Part shown: one piece after another, positions 34,252-43,015 of the stretch
How positions within the stretch are numbered: the stretch's first letter is position 1
Layout: the number at the start of each line of letters is the position of its first letter
From: JALOOX01 sp964557955
GTDB lineage: Bacteria; Desulfobacterota; Syntrophobacteria; Syntrophobacterales; Syntrophobacteraceae
Direction: 5' to 3'
NCBI GenBank assembly: GCA_964557955.1
Contig: CAZLCS010000006.1
Location: 104,441-168,440 of the forward strand
DNA: 64,000 nt
Program-made: the position numbers and the translations under genes
The notes under the pieces: generated by a model
The model's database searches: none
Seen by the model: the letters and a program-made list of their open reading frames with translations, nothing else
Told to the model about the DNA's origin: nothing

Positions 34252-34881
34252 ATGAACAGGATACGTGTTGCCGTTTCCGCAGTGTGCTTCTTTGTGGGTT
34301 TGGGGGTGTTGTCCACGGTTCGTGCCGATGCACCCAGCTCCATCGTGGGCATCCGTCTGGGGAGTCAGGTCCAGGATATCAGTGAAATGGTGGATTTGAG
34401 TGTGGCCATCCCACTGTGGGGTCATCACTATCTGATGCGGGCGCCCTTGCGTCCCGCCCGCGGTTATCAGGGTGGCTATGTCGTGTTCGGCAATTGCGCC
34501 CACAAGGGAAGAATCGTTCGGGTCAAGCTCACCTACGGGGACTCCAGCGTCGACTTCTACAACAAGGTGCACAAGGCTCTCACCAGCCGTTATGGCAAGC
34601 CCAGTGAGTGGCGTGGCAACCCTTTCGGCACGCTCAAGATCTGGAAATGGTCTTTGCGGGACTCGGAACGAAACAGAATCAGCATCATCCTCCAGCATTA
34701 TGTGGGCGATGACGACTCCTTCACCCTGGGCAACTCAATCCGCTTGACCCACAGCAGCTTCATTGAAGAAGAATCGGCGTGCCACGATAAGAAGGAGAAA
34801 GAAATAAAAGAAGCAGAGGACAAGTCCTGCCCGGCGCTGATGCCGGAGAAGATGGATCTGGAGTGGTTTCTGCCGCAGTAG
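34252..34881 (+). CDS. Secreted hypothetical protein
   Basis: From ATG 34252 (GGAGGACGG upstream) the product is 209 residues with a clear signal peptide (MNRIRVAVSAVCFFVGLGVLSTVRA). The mature part has 'SIVGIRLGSQVQDI' and 'GRIVRVKLTYGDSSVDFYNKVHKALTSRYGKPSEWRG', a pattern of periplasmic proteins compared in pairs with substrate-like alpha/beta folds but not a named family I can assign. Two cysteines near the C-terminus could form a disulfide. Convergent with the RsbW-like gene, 14-base gap. Confidence 0.75.
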   Translation: MNRIRVAVSAVCFFVGLGVLSTVRADAPSSIVGIRLGSQVQDISEMVDLSVAIPLWGHHYLMRAPLRPARGYQGGYVVFGNCAHKGRIVRVKLTYGDSSVDFYNKVHKALTSRYGKPSEWRGNPFGTLKIWKWSLRDSERNRISIILQHYVGDDDSFTLGNSIRLTHSSFIEEESACHDKKEKEIKEAEDKSCPALMPEKMDLEWFLPQ

Positions 34882-34895
34882 CTCAGAGTGAAAGC

Positions 34896-35300
34896 TCAGA
34901 GCTGAAAAAGGATGGTCAACCTGTTGCCATCGGGGAGCCGCTCGTAGGTCAGTTCACCCGCCAGCTGGCGGGTGAGGTAGACGCCCAGACCGCCGAGGGG
35001 TCTTTCACAGGCATCCCCGCAAAGATCGGGGGTCTCGCACTGCATCGGATTGAATGGAGCCCCCCAGTCCCGAATCAGGATTCTCAGCACTCCCCTTTCG
35101 TCCACACAGCATCCGATTTCGATCTCCCCATCACGATCGGGGTACGCATATTTGACGATATTGCTCAGAATCTCTTCCAGTGCCAGTTCGATCCTGAACA
35201 ACCCTCTGGAGGAGGCAGCCTGTTGCCTGACAGTGTCCATGACGTGTGCCTGGAGCTTCTCAAGGTTTTCCCGCTTGGCGGGCAATCGAGTACTCGTCAT
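34896..35300 (-). CDS. RsbW-like anti-sigma factor / HATPase
   Basis: From ATG 35300 (GGGAAG upstream) the product is 134 residues with a GHKL ATP-binding fold: N-box 'ELALEEILSNIVKYAYP', a G1-like 'RDWGAPFNP' and a G2-like 'PLGGLGVYLTRQLAG'. Such proteins are serine kinases that phosphorylate STAS-domain partners and bind sigma factors or other targets. A STAS gene (38586) lies on the far side of the ABC transporter gene. No sigma factor gene is close. The last gene of the minus-strand set. Confidence 0.88.
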   Translation of the reverse strand: MTSTRLPAKRENLEKLQAHVMDTVRQQAASSRGLFRIELALEEILSNIVKYAYPDRDGEIEIGCCVDERGVLRILIRDWGAPFNPMQCETPDLCGDACERPLGGLGVYLTRQLAGELTYERLPDGNRLTILFQL

Positions 35301-35428
35301 GGTGACTTCCCTGAAATGTGTGAGGAGACAAGGCGATGGGCCGATGCATGACCGCCCCCCGCAGATTCTGAGCGTTCCCGGGGGGAGCCCCCCACTATTC
35401 CGAGCCTGTGAATTTACCTCCCGGGATC

Positions 35429-35947
35429 CTAGGTGGGTGGGATTCCCATGCGGTTTCTGCATTCACTGCACTTGGTCAGATGCTCCCTTACATAATGAGT
35501 CTCCCAGCGAATGATAGAGCGTGCGGTGGCCTCGAATATGCGCGGTCCGACGTCGGGGAACTGTTCCAGGGTCTTCTGAAATTTCTCGCGGGACAGGGTG
35601 AGCGTCACCACCTCGGTTTCGGCTCTGAGGGTGTAGATTCTCTTCATCTCGCAGAACAGGGAGAGTCCCCCGACGAAATCCATCTCTCCAACTTCAACGA
35701 GCGACATCTCCTGGGGTTCTTCCAACACCAGCCGGGCTTTGCCGGACAGAATGAGATACGCATTGGGATCGAGCTCTTCCTGACGGAAGATTGTCTGACC
35801 GGGCCTGAATATCTGGCGCCTGCAAAGGTAGGCCAGCAGCTTGAGAGGCTCCAGGGGCAGTCCCGACAGCATGGGAAGGTGCATGAGAAGCTGCAGGTTG
35901 TCCTTGCATTCCTTAGGACTCTGCTTTGACTCCGTGGACGAGCTCAT
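35429..35947 (-). CDS. Cyclic-nucleotide-binding domain protein
   Basis: From ATG 35947 (AAAGGGG upstream) the product is 172 residues. The middle is a CNB beta-barrel: 'LAYLCRRQIFRPGQTIFRQEELDPNAYLILSGKARLVLEE...SLVEVGEMDFVGGLSLFCEMKRIYTLRAETEVVTLTLSREKFQKTLEQF'. There is no HTH, so it is not a Crp-type regulator. The C-terminus has a cysteine pair (KCSECRNR) that might bind metal. The start lies inside the end of the ABC gene (35-base overlap), indicating coupling and a role in controlling that transporter. Confidence 0.85.
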   Translation of the reverse strand: MSSSTESKQSPKECKDNLQLLMHLPMLSGLPLEPLKLLAYLCRRQIFRPGQTIFRQEELDPNAYLILSGKARLVLEEPQEMSLVEVGEMDFVGGLSLFCEMKRIYTLRAETEVVTLTLSREKFQKTLEQFPDVGPRIFEATARSIIRWETHYVREHLTKCSECRNRMGIPPT

Positions 35948-38420
35948 AAAGAACCCCTTTCCTCTCCAGCAATTCGTCAAAGGCCCCCATCTCAACGATC
36001 TTGCCAGCCTTCATGACAGCAATCTTATCATAGTTCCGAATGGTGTCCAGCCGGTGGGCAACGGCGATAATGGTGCTCCGACCCTTCCACCTCGAATCGA
36101 GGACGCCCTGGATCCGCTTCTGGGAGGCGTTGTCGAGAGCGGATGTGGCTTCATCCAGGATCAGCAGAGGGGAGTTCTTGAGGAAGGTCCTGGCAATGGC
36201 CAGCTTCTGCCGCTGTCCCCCCGAGAGCCTGTCCCCTTTGGGGCCCACCCGAAAATCCATGCCGATCTCCACGATGCGCTCGAGGAGATCCTCTTCGATG
36301 AGAAGCTGCATGAGGTTCCTGGCAATGCGTTCCTGGGCGCCGGGAATATCCATGCGTGTCCTCCCGAACAGGATATTGTCAAGAATCGAGAGGGAAGGAA
36401 GGTAGCCCGACATGCGATAGAAGGTGAACGCCTCGGGGTGGTCGGCCTGGATCTGCTGCCTGAACTCGCTTCTGGCCTGAACAATGGATTCTTCAAATGC
36501 TGCAGGGAGCTCTCCCGTCGTGTGAGCTCCCGACACATAGCGCAGGGCCAGTCTCAACAGCATGGACTGCTCGACGCCGCTCAACTGATCCGGGCTCACG
36601 GATTCCAGCTTCGGGGATAGGCCCCTGTAGTCTTCGAATTCATCCGGCTCCATGGGGCTTTGTTCGAAGAACAGAGCATCCGGTTCGATATTGCCGAGGA
36701 TGTCCAGAGTCTGAAGGGTTGTGTCGCGTCCGAGCTCCAAAAGGGGTTGTTTGAGACCGGACTTCTCAAGAAACCATATGAAATATTGGTTTCTTGACAG
36801 GTTCTCCGGTTGAAATGCATCCTCCCGGGCGGTCCCGAAAGTCAGGTTGGCGGCCACCGAGGAAAAGACCAGATACTTCTTGATGTCGAAAAACTCGATA
36901 TCCTCCCCCAAAATATCTCCGAACTCGCTCTGGAACCGGTATCGAACGCGGATGATCTTCTCGTGGAGCTCCTCGGTCTCATCGCCCTCGATGACGGTGT
37001 TGAGACCGAAGCGCAAAACATCGATAAACAGTCCGACCTGCTGGATGGCCTCGATCATTTCATCCAGGCTGGGGAGTCTGGCGTCAGCGCCCTCTTCCCG
37101 GGGGTCATAGATGGCTTCGCAAGCGTATCGGAGGTTCTCTTTGATGGTTCCATCGAAAATGTAGGGGGTCTGGGCGACGATGCCCGCATTCCGAACCAGG
37201 TCCTGTTTGGTGAGCTCAAAGACTTCGTGCCCGCCGATCTTCACGCTCCCCCCCGAATATCGGTAAAGCTGGCCTATACAGTGCACCAGGGTGCTCTTGC
37301 CGCTCCCCGAGAATCCAACAACAGCCATGGATTGACCGGATTCCAGGTCGAAACTGACTTTTTGCAGGAGGTGCACTCTAGGGGCGACGCTGAAGGACAG
37401 ATCGCGAACTTGAATGGAGGGCGTGAGCTCATAGGGCGGGCGTTCCGGAGGGGCCAGGGCAAATTCCGGCTGGTCGTCGAAGTACTCCATCAACCGACGG
37501 TAGCTCACCGTGGCGTCCTGATACGTCTGATAGAACTCCATGAGCTCTTTCCAGGGATCGTAAAGCTTTTCATAAGCCGACAGGAAGGCTACGAGCGCCC
37601 CCAAATCGAACCGACCGCTGATGGCCAGATAACCCCCCACTATGAACAGAATGAATGGCCCCATGTTCTGAAACAGATTATTCAGGACCTTGATGGCGAA
37701 GCGATAAATGTTCCAGCGCACACGCACGCGCAAAAGCTGTTGGACGATCTCGCCGAAACGTCTGTTTTCGATGTGATAGCTTCCATTGCCGTGGACTTCG
37801 TGGATCCCCGAGATGGTCTCGCCGATCTTGCTGCTCAGAGTGCGGGTTGCATCGACCCTCTTCTTGTTCTCCGCATTGACGCGCCGCTGGAGCACGGGGA
37901 TGGCGAAGAGAATGAACGGATAGATCGTCAGGCTCAATCCTGCCAGCAATGGGTTCAAATAAAACATGTATCCGGTGAAGGCCAGGAGCGTCAGAATGTT
38001 GTTGACCGGCACGGCAATGGCCTGCCCCACCAGTTCACCCGCAGAAACCACCTCGGTCACCAGGGAGGAAACGACCATGCCCGATGAAGTTCTGCGAAAG
38101 AAGCTCATCGGCAGGGTGAGGATGTGGGCGTAGAGCTCCTTTCGCAGGCGGGCCAGAGTCTCCTGGCCCAGGTATGTTTGGATCACGTTGATGAAGAACT
38201 TGATCCCGCTGGCCAGAATGACTGCGGCCAGGTAAAGTCCGCAGTAGAGAAAGAGCAGATTCACCCTGCCAAGGCCAATGGCCTGGTTGACGATGCGCTT
38301 CTGCATCTCGAGCGGGAAGACGCGGGCTGCGATGCCGACTGCAATGAGCACAAGCAACAGGAACTGGAGTTTCCAGTTGCTGGTTTTGACCCAATAAAAT
38401 AAAGGGCGTGTGGTGATCAT
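35913..38420 (-). CDS. ABC exporter half-transporter with a duplicated/inserted nucleotide-binding segment
   Basis: The product is 835 residues. Residues 1-320 form the six-helix exporter membrane domain. In the NBD, Walker A GFSGSGKST is near 367 and the Q-loop (GIVAQTPYIFDGTIKENL) near 413, but the signature LSGGQRQKLAIART appears only near 731, with Walker B (LLILDEATS) near 753 and the H-loop (AVAHRL) after it. A normal gap is about 60 residues; here it is about 320. The insert holds two more 'post-Q-loop' look-alikes (YLVFSSVAANLTFGT, YLPSLSILDNILFGRT) and a degenerate signature (LSGVEQSMLLRLALRYVSG), as if the helical subdomain had been copied. Its neighbours are a CNB-domain gene and RsbW/RsbV-type genes. 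Substrate unknown. Confidence 0.9.
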   Translation of the reverse strand: MITTRPLFYWVKTSNWKLQFLLLVLIAVGIAARVFPLEMQKRIVNQAIGLGRVNLLFLYCGLYLAAVILASGIKFFINVIQTYLGQETLARLRKELYAHILTLPMSFFRRTSSGMVVSSLVTEVVSAGELVGQAIAVPVNNILTLLAFTGYMFYLNPLLAGLSLTIYPFILFAIPVLQRRVNAENKKRVDATRTLSSKIGETISGIHEVHGNGSYHIENRRFGEIVQQLLRVRVRWNIYRFAIKVLNNLFQNMGPFILFIVGGYLAISGRFDLGALVAFLSAYEKLYDPWKELMEFYQTYQDATVSYRRLMEYFDDQPEFALAPPERPPYELTPSIQVRDLSFSVAPRVHLLQKVSFDLESGQSMAVVGFSGSGKSTLVHCIGQLYRYSGGSVKIGGHEVFELTKQDLVRNAGIVAQTPYIFDGTIKENLRYACEAIYDPREEGADARLPSLDEMIEAIQQVGLFIDVLRFGLNTVIEGDETEELHEKIIRVRYRFQSEFGDILGEDIEFFDIKKYLVFSSVAANLTFGTAREDAFQPENLSRNQYFIWFLEKSGLKQPLLELGRDTTLQTLDILGNIEPDALFFEQSPMEPDEFEDYRGLSPKLESVSPDQLSGVEQSMLLRLALRYVSGAHTTGELPAAFEESIVQARSEFRQQIQADHPEAFTFYRMSGYLPSLSILDNILFGRTRMDIPGAQERIARNLMQLLIEEDLLERIVEIGMDFRVGPKGDRLSGGQRQKLAIARTFLKNSPLLILDEATSALDNASQKRIQGVLDSRWKGRSTIIAVAHRLDTIRNYDKIAVMKAGKIVEMGAFDELLERKGVLYELVHGVKAES

Positions 38421-38517
38421 GGGCCGGGAGCCTTATTGAAGCTTGGTTGAAAAGGCGTGGTCGGATTGCAGAAACTTCTCGGGGGCCTTTGAATACGCCT
38501 TTGTCTTTACATGTTTG

Positions 38518-38546
38518 TTGACGAAGTGACAAGCGGTTTATATGTT
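38518..38546 (+). promoter_or_regulatory. Candidate sigma-70 promoter of the STAS gene
   Basis: TTGACG (38518-38523), a 17-base spacer and TATGTT (38541-38546), about 40 bases before the STAS ATG, which has AAGGAG upstream. Confidence 0.5.
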
Positions 38547-38585
38547 GATGAAAATCTTGGATGATCCCGTGCGAAGGAGTTCTTT

Positions 38586-38930
38586 ATGGACGTGGTGGAG
38601 AAACGAATGGAAGGGGTCGTGGTCCTTTCGGTCAAAGGTCGACTCGACTCCAACAGTTCGGATGAATTTGAGAAGATGCTGCTAGGTAGAGTGGAGGAGG
38701 GCGAAAACCGCTTCATCCTTGATTTTCATGACTTGGATTACATTTCCAGTGCGGGCCTGAGGGTTCTTTTGAAAGCGACGAAAGAGCTCAAGAAGACCAG
38801 TGGTCAGATGTGCCTTTGCTCCATTCGAGATTACATCCAGGAAGTCTTTGACATGTCTGGATTTTCCACTTTTCTGCCCATTCATCACGACCTCCAGGAG
38901 TCCCTCAAGGGATTCACAAAGAGCCTGTAG
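38586..38930 (+). CDS. STAS-domain anti-anti-sigma factor (RsbV/SpoIIAA-like)
   Basis: The product is 114 residues of a single STAS domain. 'FILDFHDLDYISSAGLRVLLKATKEL' contains the phosphorylatable serine (S55, before AGL). These proteins switch partner when phosphorylated by an RsbW-type kinase. The kinase-like gene is 3.3 kb away on the other strand, with the CNB and ABC genes between. The two may form one signalling module; no phosphatase (RsbU type) is seen in the window. Confidence 0.9.
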   Translation: MDVVEKRMEGVVVLSVKGRLDSNSSDEFEKMLLGRVEEGENRFILDFHDLDYISSAGLRVLLKATKELKKTSGQMCLCSIRDYIQEVFDMSGFSTFLPIHHDLQESLKGFTKSL

Positions 38931-38959
38931 GGAACGTGCGGAGGGTAGAGCATAGCCCG

Positions 38960-38988
38960 TTGACATTCATTTCGAAATGTCGTTTAAG
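38960..38988 (+). promoter_or_regulatory. Candidate promoter of yajC-secDF with an embedded palindrome
   Basis: TTGACA (38960-38965), 17-base spacer and TTTAAG (38983-38988). The spacer contains a perfect 12-base palindrome CATTTCGAAATG (38968-38979), a possible operator. Confidence 0.45.
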
Positions 38989-39107
38989 TATCGACTTGAT
39001 TTGGATGCGCATGAAGCCAAATGCGTTGCGGTGTCGGCTGAACCCTGGATCGATTTGCAAATCTTCAACGCGGATTGTGTACTGCTGAGCGGTGCTGAGG
39101 GAGGACA

Positions 39108-39452
39108 ATGATGGATTTGATGAGTGTGGCTTACGCCATGGGTGGAGCGGGACAAGGAGGAGCAGGACAGGGTGCTGCGGGTGGATTGGGTTTCTTCGCT
39201 CCACTGATCCTCATGATGGTGATCTTCTATTTCCTGCTCATCAGGCCCCAGCAGAAGCGGCAGAAAGAACACAAGAACATGCTGGCCAGCCTTCAGAAGG
39301 GTGACGTGGTCCTCACCCAGGGAGGGCTGCAAGGGAAAATCACGGGATTGACGGAAACCGTTGTGACTTTGGAAATCGCGGAAAAAGTCCGTGTGAAAAT
39401 ACAGAGGGCTTACATCGTGAGTGTGGTCTCAAAGGGAGAGCCCGAGGAATAG
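39108..39452 (+). CDS. yajC: Preprotein translocase accessory subunit YajC
   Basis: The product is 114 residues. A glycine/alanine-rich N-terminus is followed by one membrane helix (FFAPLILMMVIFYFLLIRPQQKRQKEHK) and the cytosolic 'MLASLQKGDVVLTQGGLQGKITGL' domain of YajC. It associates with SecDF and YidC. A ribosome site (GGAGG) precedes tandem ATGs at 39108 and 39111. It precedes secD by 233 bases with no gene between. Confidence 0.94.
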   Translation: MMDLMSVAYAMGGAGQGGAGQGAAGGLGFFAPLILMMVIFYFLLIRPQQKRQKEHKNMLASLQKGDVVLTQGGLQGKITGLTETVVTLEIAEKVRVKIQRAYIVSVVSKGEPEE

Positions 39453-39685
39453 TCCTTCAGAACTGGTATCAAGGTCTGCCGTCAACGGATCGAACCATTG
39501 AAGAAAACCCGGTACGGGTGCTGCCACAAACCCTTCAGATTCCCAATGAGCAGTCTGAGCCTGCTGGATCGAACGGTGCCTCTCCTGCCCACCCGATTCG
39601 GTCTTCTGATGAGAACCGCAGGATTTCCTGTTGAGTTTCGCAATGCGCTGAAGGTGGGTGGTCAACACATCGGGAGGAGATTGGT

Positions 39686-41284
39686 TTGAAAAATCTCAAA
39701 TACCGTGCTTTGCTGGTAGCGGCAGTGGTCTTGGCGGGGATCGTCTACCTGATTCCGTCGATCAGCCCGAATTTGCCTCCCTGGTGGACGAAGATTCTGC
39801 CCAAGGACCGGATCCACCTGGGGCTGGACCTGCAGGGCGGAATGCACCTGATCCTGGAGGTTGAGGCCGAGAAAGCCGTACAGAATCAAGCCGAGCGTAT
39901 GGTTGAGGATATCAAGGATTCCCTGAGGCAGCAGCGGATTCCGTTTACCCGCGTCGAGCGGGTGAAGAAATGGGATATCCAGGTCCAGCTGGCCAACGCC
40001 GAGGCTCAGGGTGACCTCACCAAGCTAATGGAAAAGGACTACCCGACCTTGAAGCCGGCGGGTGCTGAAACGACTGCCGAAGGTTCCGTGACGAATTTCA
40101 CGTTTTCGGAGTCCCAGGTCCAGCACCTCATGAAACTGGCCACAGACCAGGCTCTGGAGACCATCCGAAACCGGGTGGATCAATTCGGCGTCACCGAGCC
40201 CGACATCCGGCCGCAGGGAGAGGATCGGATCCTGATTCAGCTGCCCGGAGTCCAGGATCCTCAGCGCGCTGTCGCACTCATCGGGAAGACCGCGCTTCTC
40301 GAGTTCAAGCTGGTTTCCGAGGAGACCAGCCCAGAGCAGTTCAGGGACGGGAAGCTCCCCGCAGGGGTGAAGATGTATCCCATGCACAGCACCGATGCCG
40401 CATCGGGCCAGAGGTCGGACCGTCAGATCGCGCTTCGCGACCGTACACTGATGACCGGGGAGAACATCACCAATGCCCATGTGAGCATCGACAAGCAATA
40501 TAACAAGCCGTATGTCTCCCTCGAGTTCGACGCTCAGGGAGCAAGGCAGTTTGAGCGGATCAGCGGTGAAAATGTCAAGAAGCAGCTGGCTATCGTGCTG
40601 GATGGCACCGTTTATTCGGCGCCGGTGATCCAGGAACGGATCAGCGGAGGAAAGGCCAGCATCACCGGCACATTCACCATGGAAGAGGCCCGGGACCTGG
40701 CCATCGTGCTCAGGGCCGGCGCCCTTCCGGCACCGGTGAAGATCCTGGAGCAGCGGACGGTCGGGGCTTCCCTGGGGAGCGACTCCATCCGGCAGGGTCT
40801 GCTGGCTTCGCTTCTCGGCGGCCTGGTCACCATCCTCTTCATGGTTGTCTACTACAGGCTCTCAGGTTTCATCGCCGATTTTGCTCTACTGCTCAACATC
40901 CCTTTGATTCTGGCCTGCCTCGCGGCCTTCGAGGCTACCCTGACGCTGCCCGGCATCGCGGGCATCATCCTGAGCGTCGGCATGGCCGTGGATGCCAACG
41001 TGCTCATTTTCGAGCGCATCCGCGAGGAAATGCGACTTGGGAAGACCCCCCGGGCGGCCGTGGAGACCGGCTTCGAAAGAGCGACGCTGACCATCCTGGA
41101 CTCCAATATCACCACACTCATTGCAGCCGTCGTTCTTTTCCAGTTCGGCACGGGGCCGGTGAGGGGTTTTGCCGTCACCCTGACCATCGGTATCTTCGCG
41201 AGCATGTTCACAGCCATCATCGCCACCCGGGTTATTTTCGATTACCTCCTGACCTACGGACGTGTGAAGACCCTGAGCATCTAG
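39686..41284 (+). CDS. secD: Protein translocase subunit SecD
   Basis: The product is 532 residues starting at TTG 39686 with GGGAGGAGA 7 bases upstream. One N-terminal helix, a large periplasmic region beginning 'HLGLDLQGGMHLILEVEA' (P1 domains, with 'DQFGVTEPDIRPQGEDRILIQLPG'), then five helices including 'SVGMAVDANVLIFERIREE'. SecD with SecF uses the proton gradient to pull exported proteins through SecYEG. It is followed by secF after 34 bases. Confidence 0.96.
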   Translation: MKNLKYRALLVAAVVLAGIVYLIPSISPNLPPWWTKILPKDRIHLGLDLQGGMHLILEVEAEKAVQNQAERMVEDIKDSLRQQRIPFTRVERVKKWDIQVQLANAEAQGDLTKLMEKDYPTLKPAGAETTAEGSVTNFTFSESQVQHLMKLATDQALETIRNRVDQFGVTEPDIRPQGEDRILIQLPGVQDPQRAVALIGKTALLEFKLVSEETSPEQFRDGKLPAGVKMYPMHSTDAASGQRSDRQIALRDRTLMTGENITNAHVSIDKQYNKPYVSLEFDAQGARQFERISGENVKKQLAIVLDGTVYSAPVIQERISGGKASITGTFTMEEARDLAIVLRAGALPAPVKILEQRTVGASLGSDSIRQGLLASLLGGLVTILFMVVYYRLSGFIADFALLLNIPLILACLAAFEATLTLPGIAGIILSVGMAVDANVLIFERIREEMRLGKTPRAAVETGFERATLTILDSNITTLIAAVVLFQFGTGPVRGFAVTLTIGIFASMFTAIIATRVIFDYLLTYGRVKTLSI

Positions 41285-41318
41285 CCGGTACAAAAAGAGA
41301 GGTCACAAGGGCGACAGC

Positions 41319-42386
41319 ATGGAAATCATCAGATCGGACATCAATATCAACTTCGTGGGGATGCGATTCAAGGCATTCTTGCTTTCTATCGTTCTGATTG
41401 TCAGCTGTGTGGCCGTGATGGTGGCCAGAGGCGGTCTGAATCTGGGAGTCGATTTCGCAGGTGGGACCCTCATTCAGATCAAATTCGAGAAGGCCACGAC
41501 GCCGGATGAGATCCGTGGATCCCTGAAGGACCTCGGCATGGACCAGAGTGCCGTTCAGCAGATTGGGGCTGCGGCGGACAACGAGTATTTGATCCGGACG
41601 GACATCTCTTCGGAGGAAATGGCGAACCTGTCCGATAGAGTCGAAGCAGCCCTGAAAAGCAAATTCGGTGAAGGCCAGGCCACGGTGCGCCGGGCCGAGA
41701 TGGTAGGCCCCAAGGTGGGCCAGGATCTTCGTCAAAAGGCCCTTTTCGCCATCTTTTATGCCATGCTGTTCATTGCCATATACATCTCGGGCCGGTTCGA
41801 GATGAAATGGGGCACGGCCGCCATCATGGTCGGCGTGATGATTGTGGGGGTATATCTGCTGGAGGCCGTCGGATTGAGTGTCCTGGTCCTCATCATCGGA
41901 GCCATACTGGTCACGCTGGGGCTCTGCTGGGTCCTCAAGCTGCCTTACGCCCTGGCGGCCGTTATAGCCCTGATTCATGACGTCCTGATCACGGTGGGGG
42001 TGTTTGTGGTCCTGGACAAGGAATTCACCCTCGAGATTCTGGCGGCGCTGCTGACCATTGCCGGCTATTCGCTCAATGACACCATCGTCGTGTTCGATCG
42101 GATTCGGGAAAATCTCAGGAAGGAGAGAAAGCAGGATTTTCTAGAGATGATCAACTCCAGCATCAATCAAACCCTGAGCCGAACCATTCTCACAGGAGGG
42201 ACAACTCTTTTCGCTCTCCTGTTCCTGTTCTTCTTCGGTGGGACCGTCATCCATGATTTCGCGTTCGCGATGCTGATCGGGATCCTCACGGGGACCTACT
42301 CATCGATCTTCATAGCCAGTCCACTTCTCATTCTTTATCAGGACTGGGCAACCGTGAAGCGGAGGCCCGTCCGCAAGCCGGCTTGA
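41319..42386 (+). CDS. secF: Protein translocase subunit SecF
   Basis: The product is 355 residues. It has the N-terminal helix, periplasmic 'NLGVDFAGGTLIQIKF' domain, and five C-terminal helices with 'GYSLNDTIVVFDRIRENLRKE' and 'TLSRTILTGGTTLFALLFLFFFGG'. The gene completes yajC-secD-secF. It converges on a small membrane-protein gene 26 bases away. Confidence 0.96.
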   Translation: MEIIRSDININFVGMRFKAFLLSIVLIVSCVAVMVARGGLNLGVDFAGGTLIQIKFEKATTPDEIRGSLKDLGMDQSAVQQIGAAADNEYLIRTDISSEEMANLSDRVEAALKSKFGEGQATVRRAEMVGPKVGQDLRQKALFAIFYAMLFIAIYISGRFEMKWGTAAIMVGVMIVGVYLLEAVGLSVLVLIIGAILVTLGLCWVLKLPYALAAVIALIHDVLITVGVFVVLDKEFTLEILAALLTIAGYSLNDTIVVFDRIRENLRKERKQDFLEMINSSINQTLSRTILTGGTTLFALLFLFFFGGTVIHDFAFAMLIGILTGTYSSIFIASPLLILYQDWATVKRRPVRKPA

Positions 42387-42412
42387 AGACCAACTTGCCG
42401 CACCAGGATATT

Positions 42413-42619
42413 TCAGCGGTTGCGCTTGTCCATGTCGAGCTCATCGTCATCCAGCTTTGAAAATCGTCTCGACCTGCCGAAGACGAACACGTAGTAGAGC
42501 ATGAGAATCGGCAGAGCCGAGAAACCCAGCTCGAAGTTGCCCCTGTAGAAATGGAACGTGCTGTAGACCAGAATGAGTACGACCACAATCACCTGAATGA
42601 CGGCACTTGACTTCGACAT
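42413..42619 (-). CDS. Small membrane protein, 68 aa
   Basis: The product has a helical hydrophobic first half (VIQVIVVVLILVYSTFHFYRG), a second hydrophobic run (FSALPILMLYYVFVF) and a charged tail rich in Asp and Arg (SRRFSKLDDDELDMDKRNR). It is likely a two-helix inner-membrane protein with a cytosolic tail. No family is recognised. The composition and the GC3 pattern support coding. Confidence 0.7.
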   Translation of the reverse strand: MSKSSAVIQVIVVVLILVYSTFHFYRGNFELGFSALPILMLYYVFVFGRSRRFSKLDDDELDMDKRNR

Positions 42620-43015
42620 GGCGCTCCACCTCTGAGATATTCAATATTTGTTCTATTCCGCTCGCCATCGGTCGAACGCGAAGCCATGGGATGCCGAGCT
42701 GCCTATCTCACATTTAAGGGCTGATCCTCTCACTTGTCGAGAGAGGATCTCCCTCCTGCCGGTTCGAATTTACTTTCGTCTGTGTCACTGTCACACCCGT
42801 TAAGGATTGAAGGCTGCATTGACGTCGCATTTAGGGGCGAAAGCTCTTGCGCCTCGCCAGCGTTTGTCTTGTCCGCAATGTGTGGTGGAGAGGTGATGGT
42901 GTTGTATTGAAGCCGGGCAGTCTTTATTTTTAGTAGGTAAAGTGTTTTGTGGTCATCGTATAACGCTGTCTGGACAGGATCGAACCGTGTTGAAGCACGA
43001 GACGAGGAGACTGGA
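42620..43015. other. 396-base intergenic region
   Basis: It contains a 9-pair hairpin (GATCCTCTC 42723-42731 with GAGAGGATC 42741-42749), sited past neither gene end, and an A+T-rich stretch (42920-42960) that probably carries the promoter of the His/Met-rich gene. No gene is seen. Confidence 0.4.
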
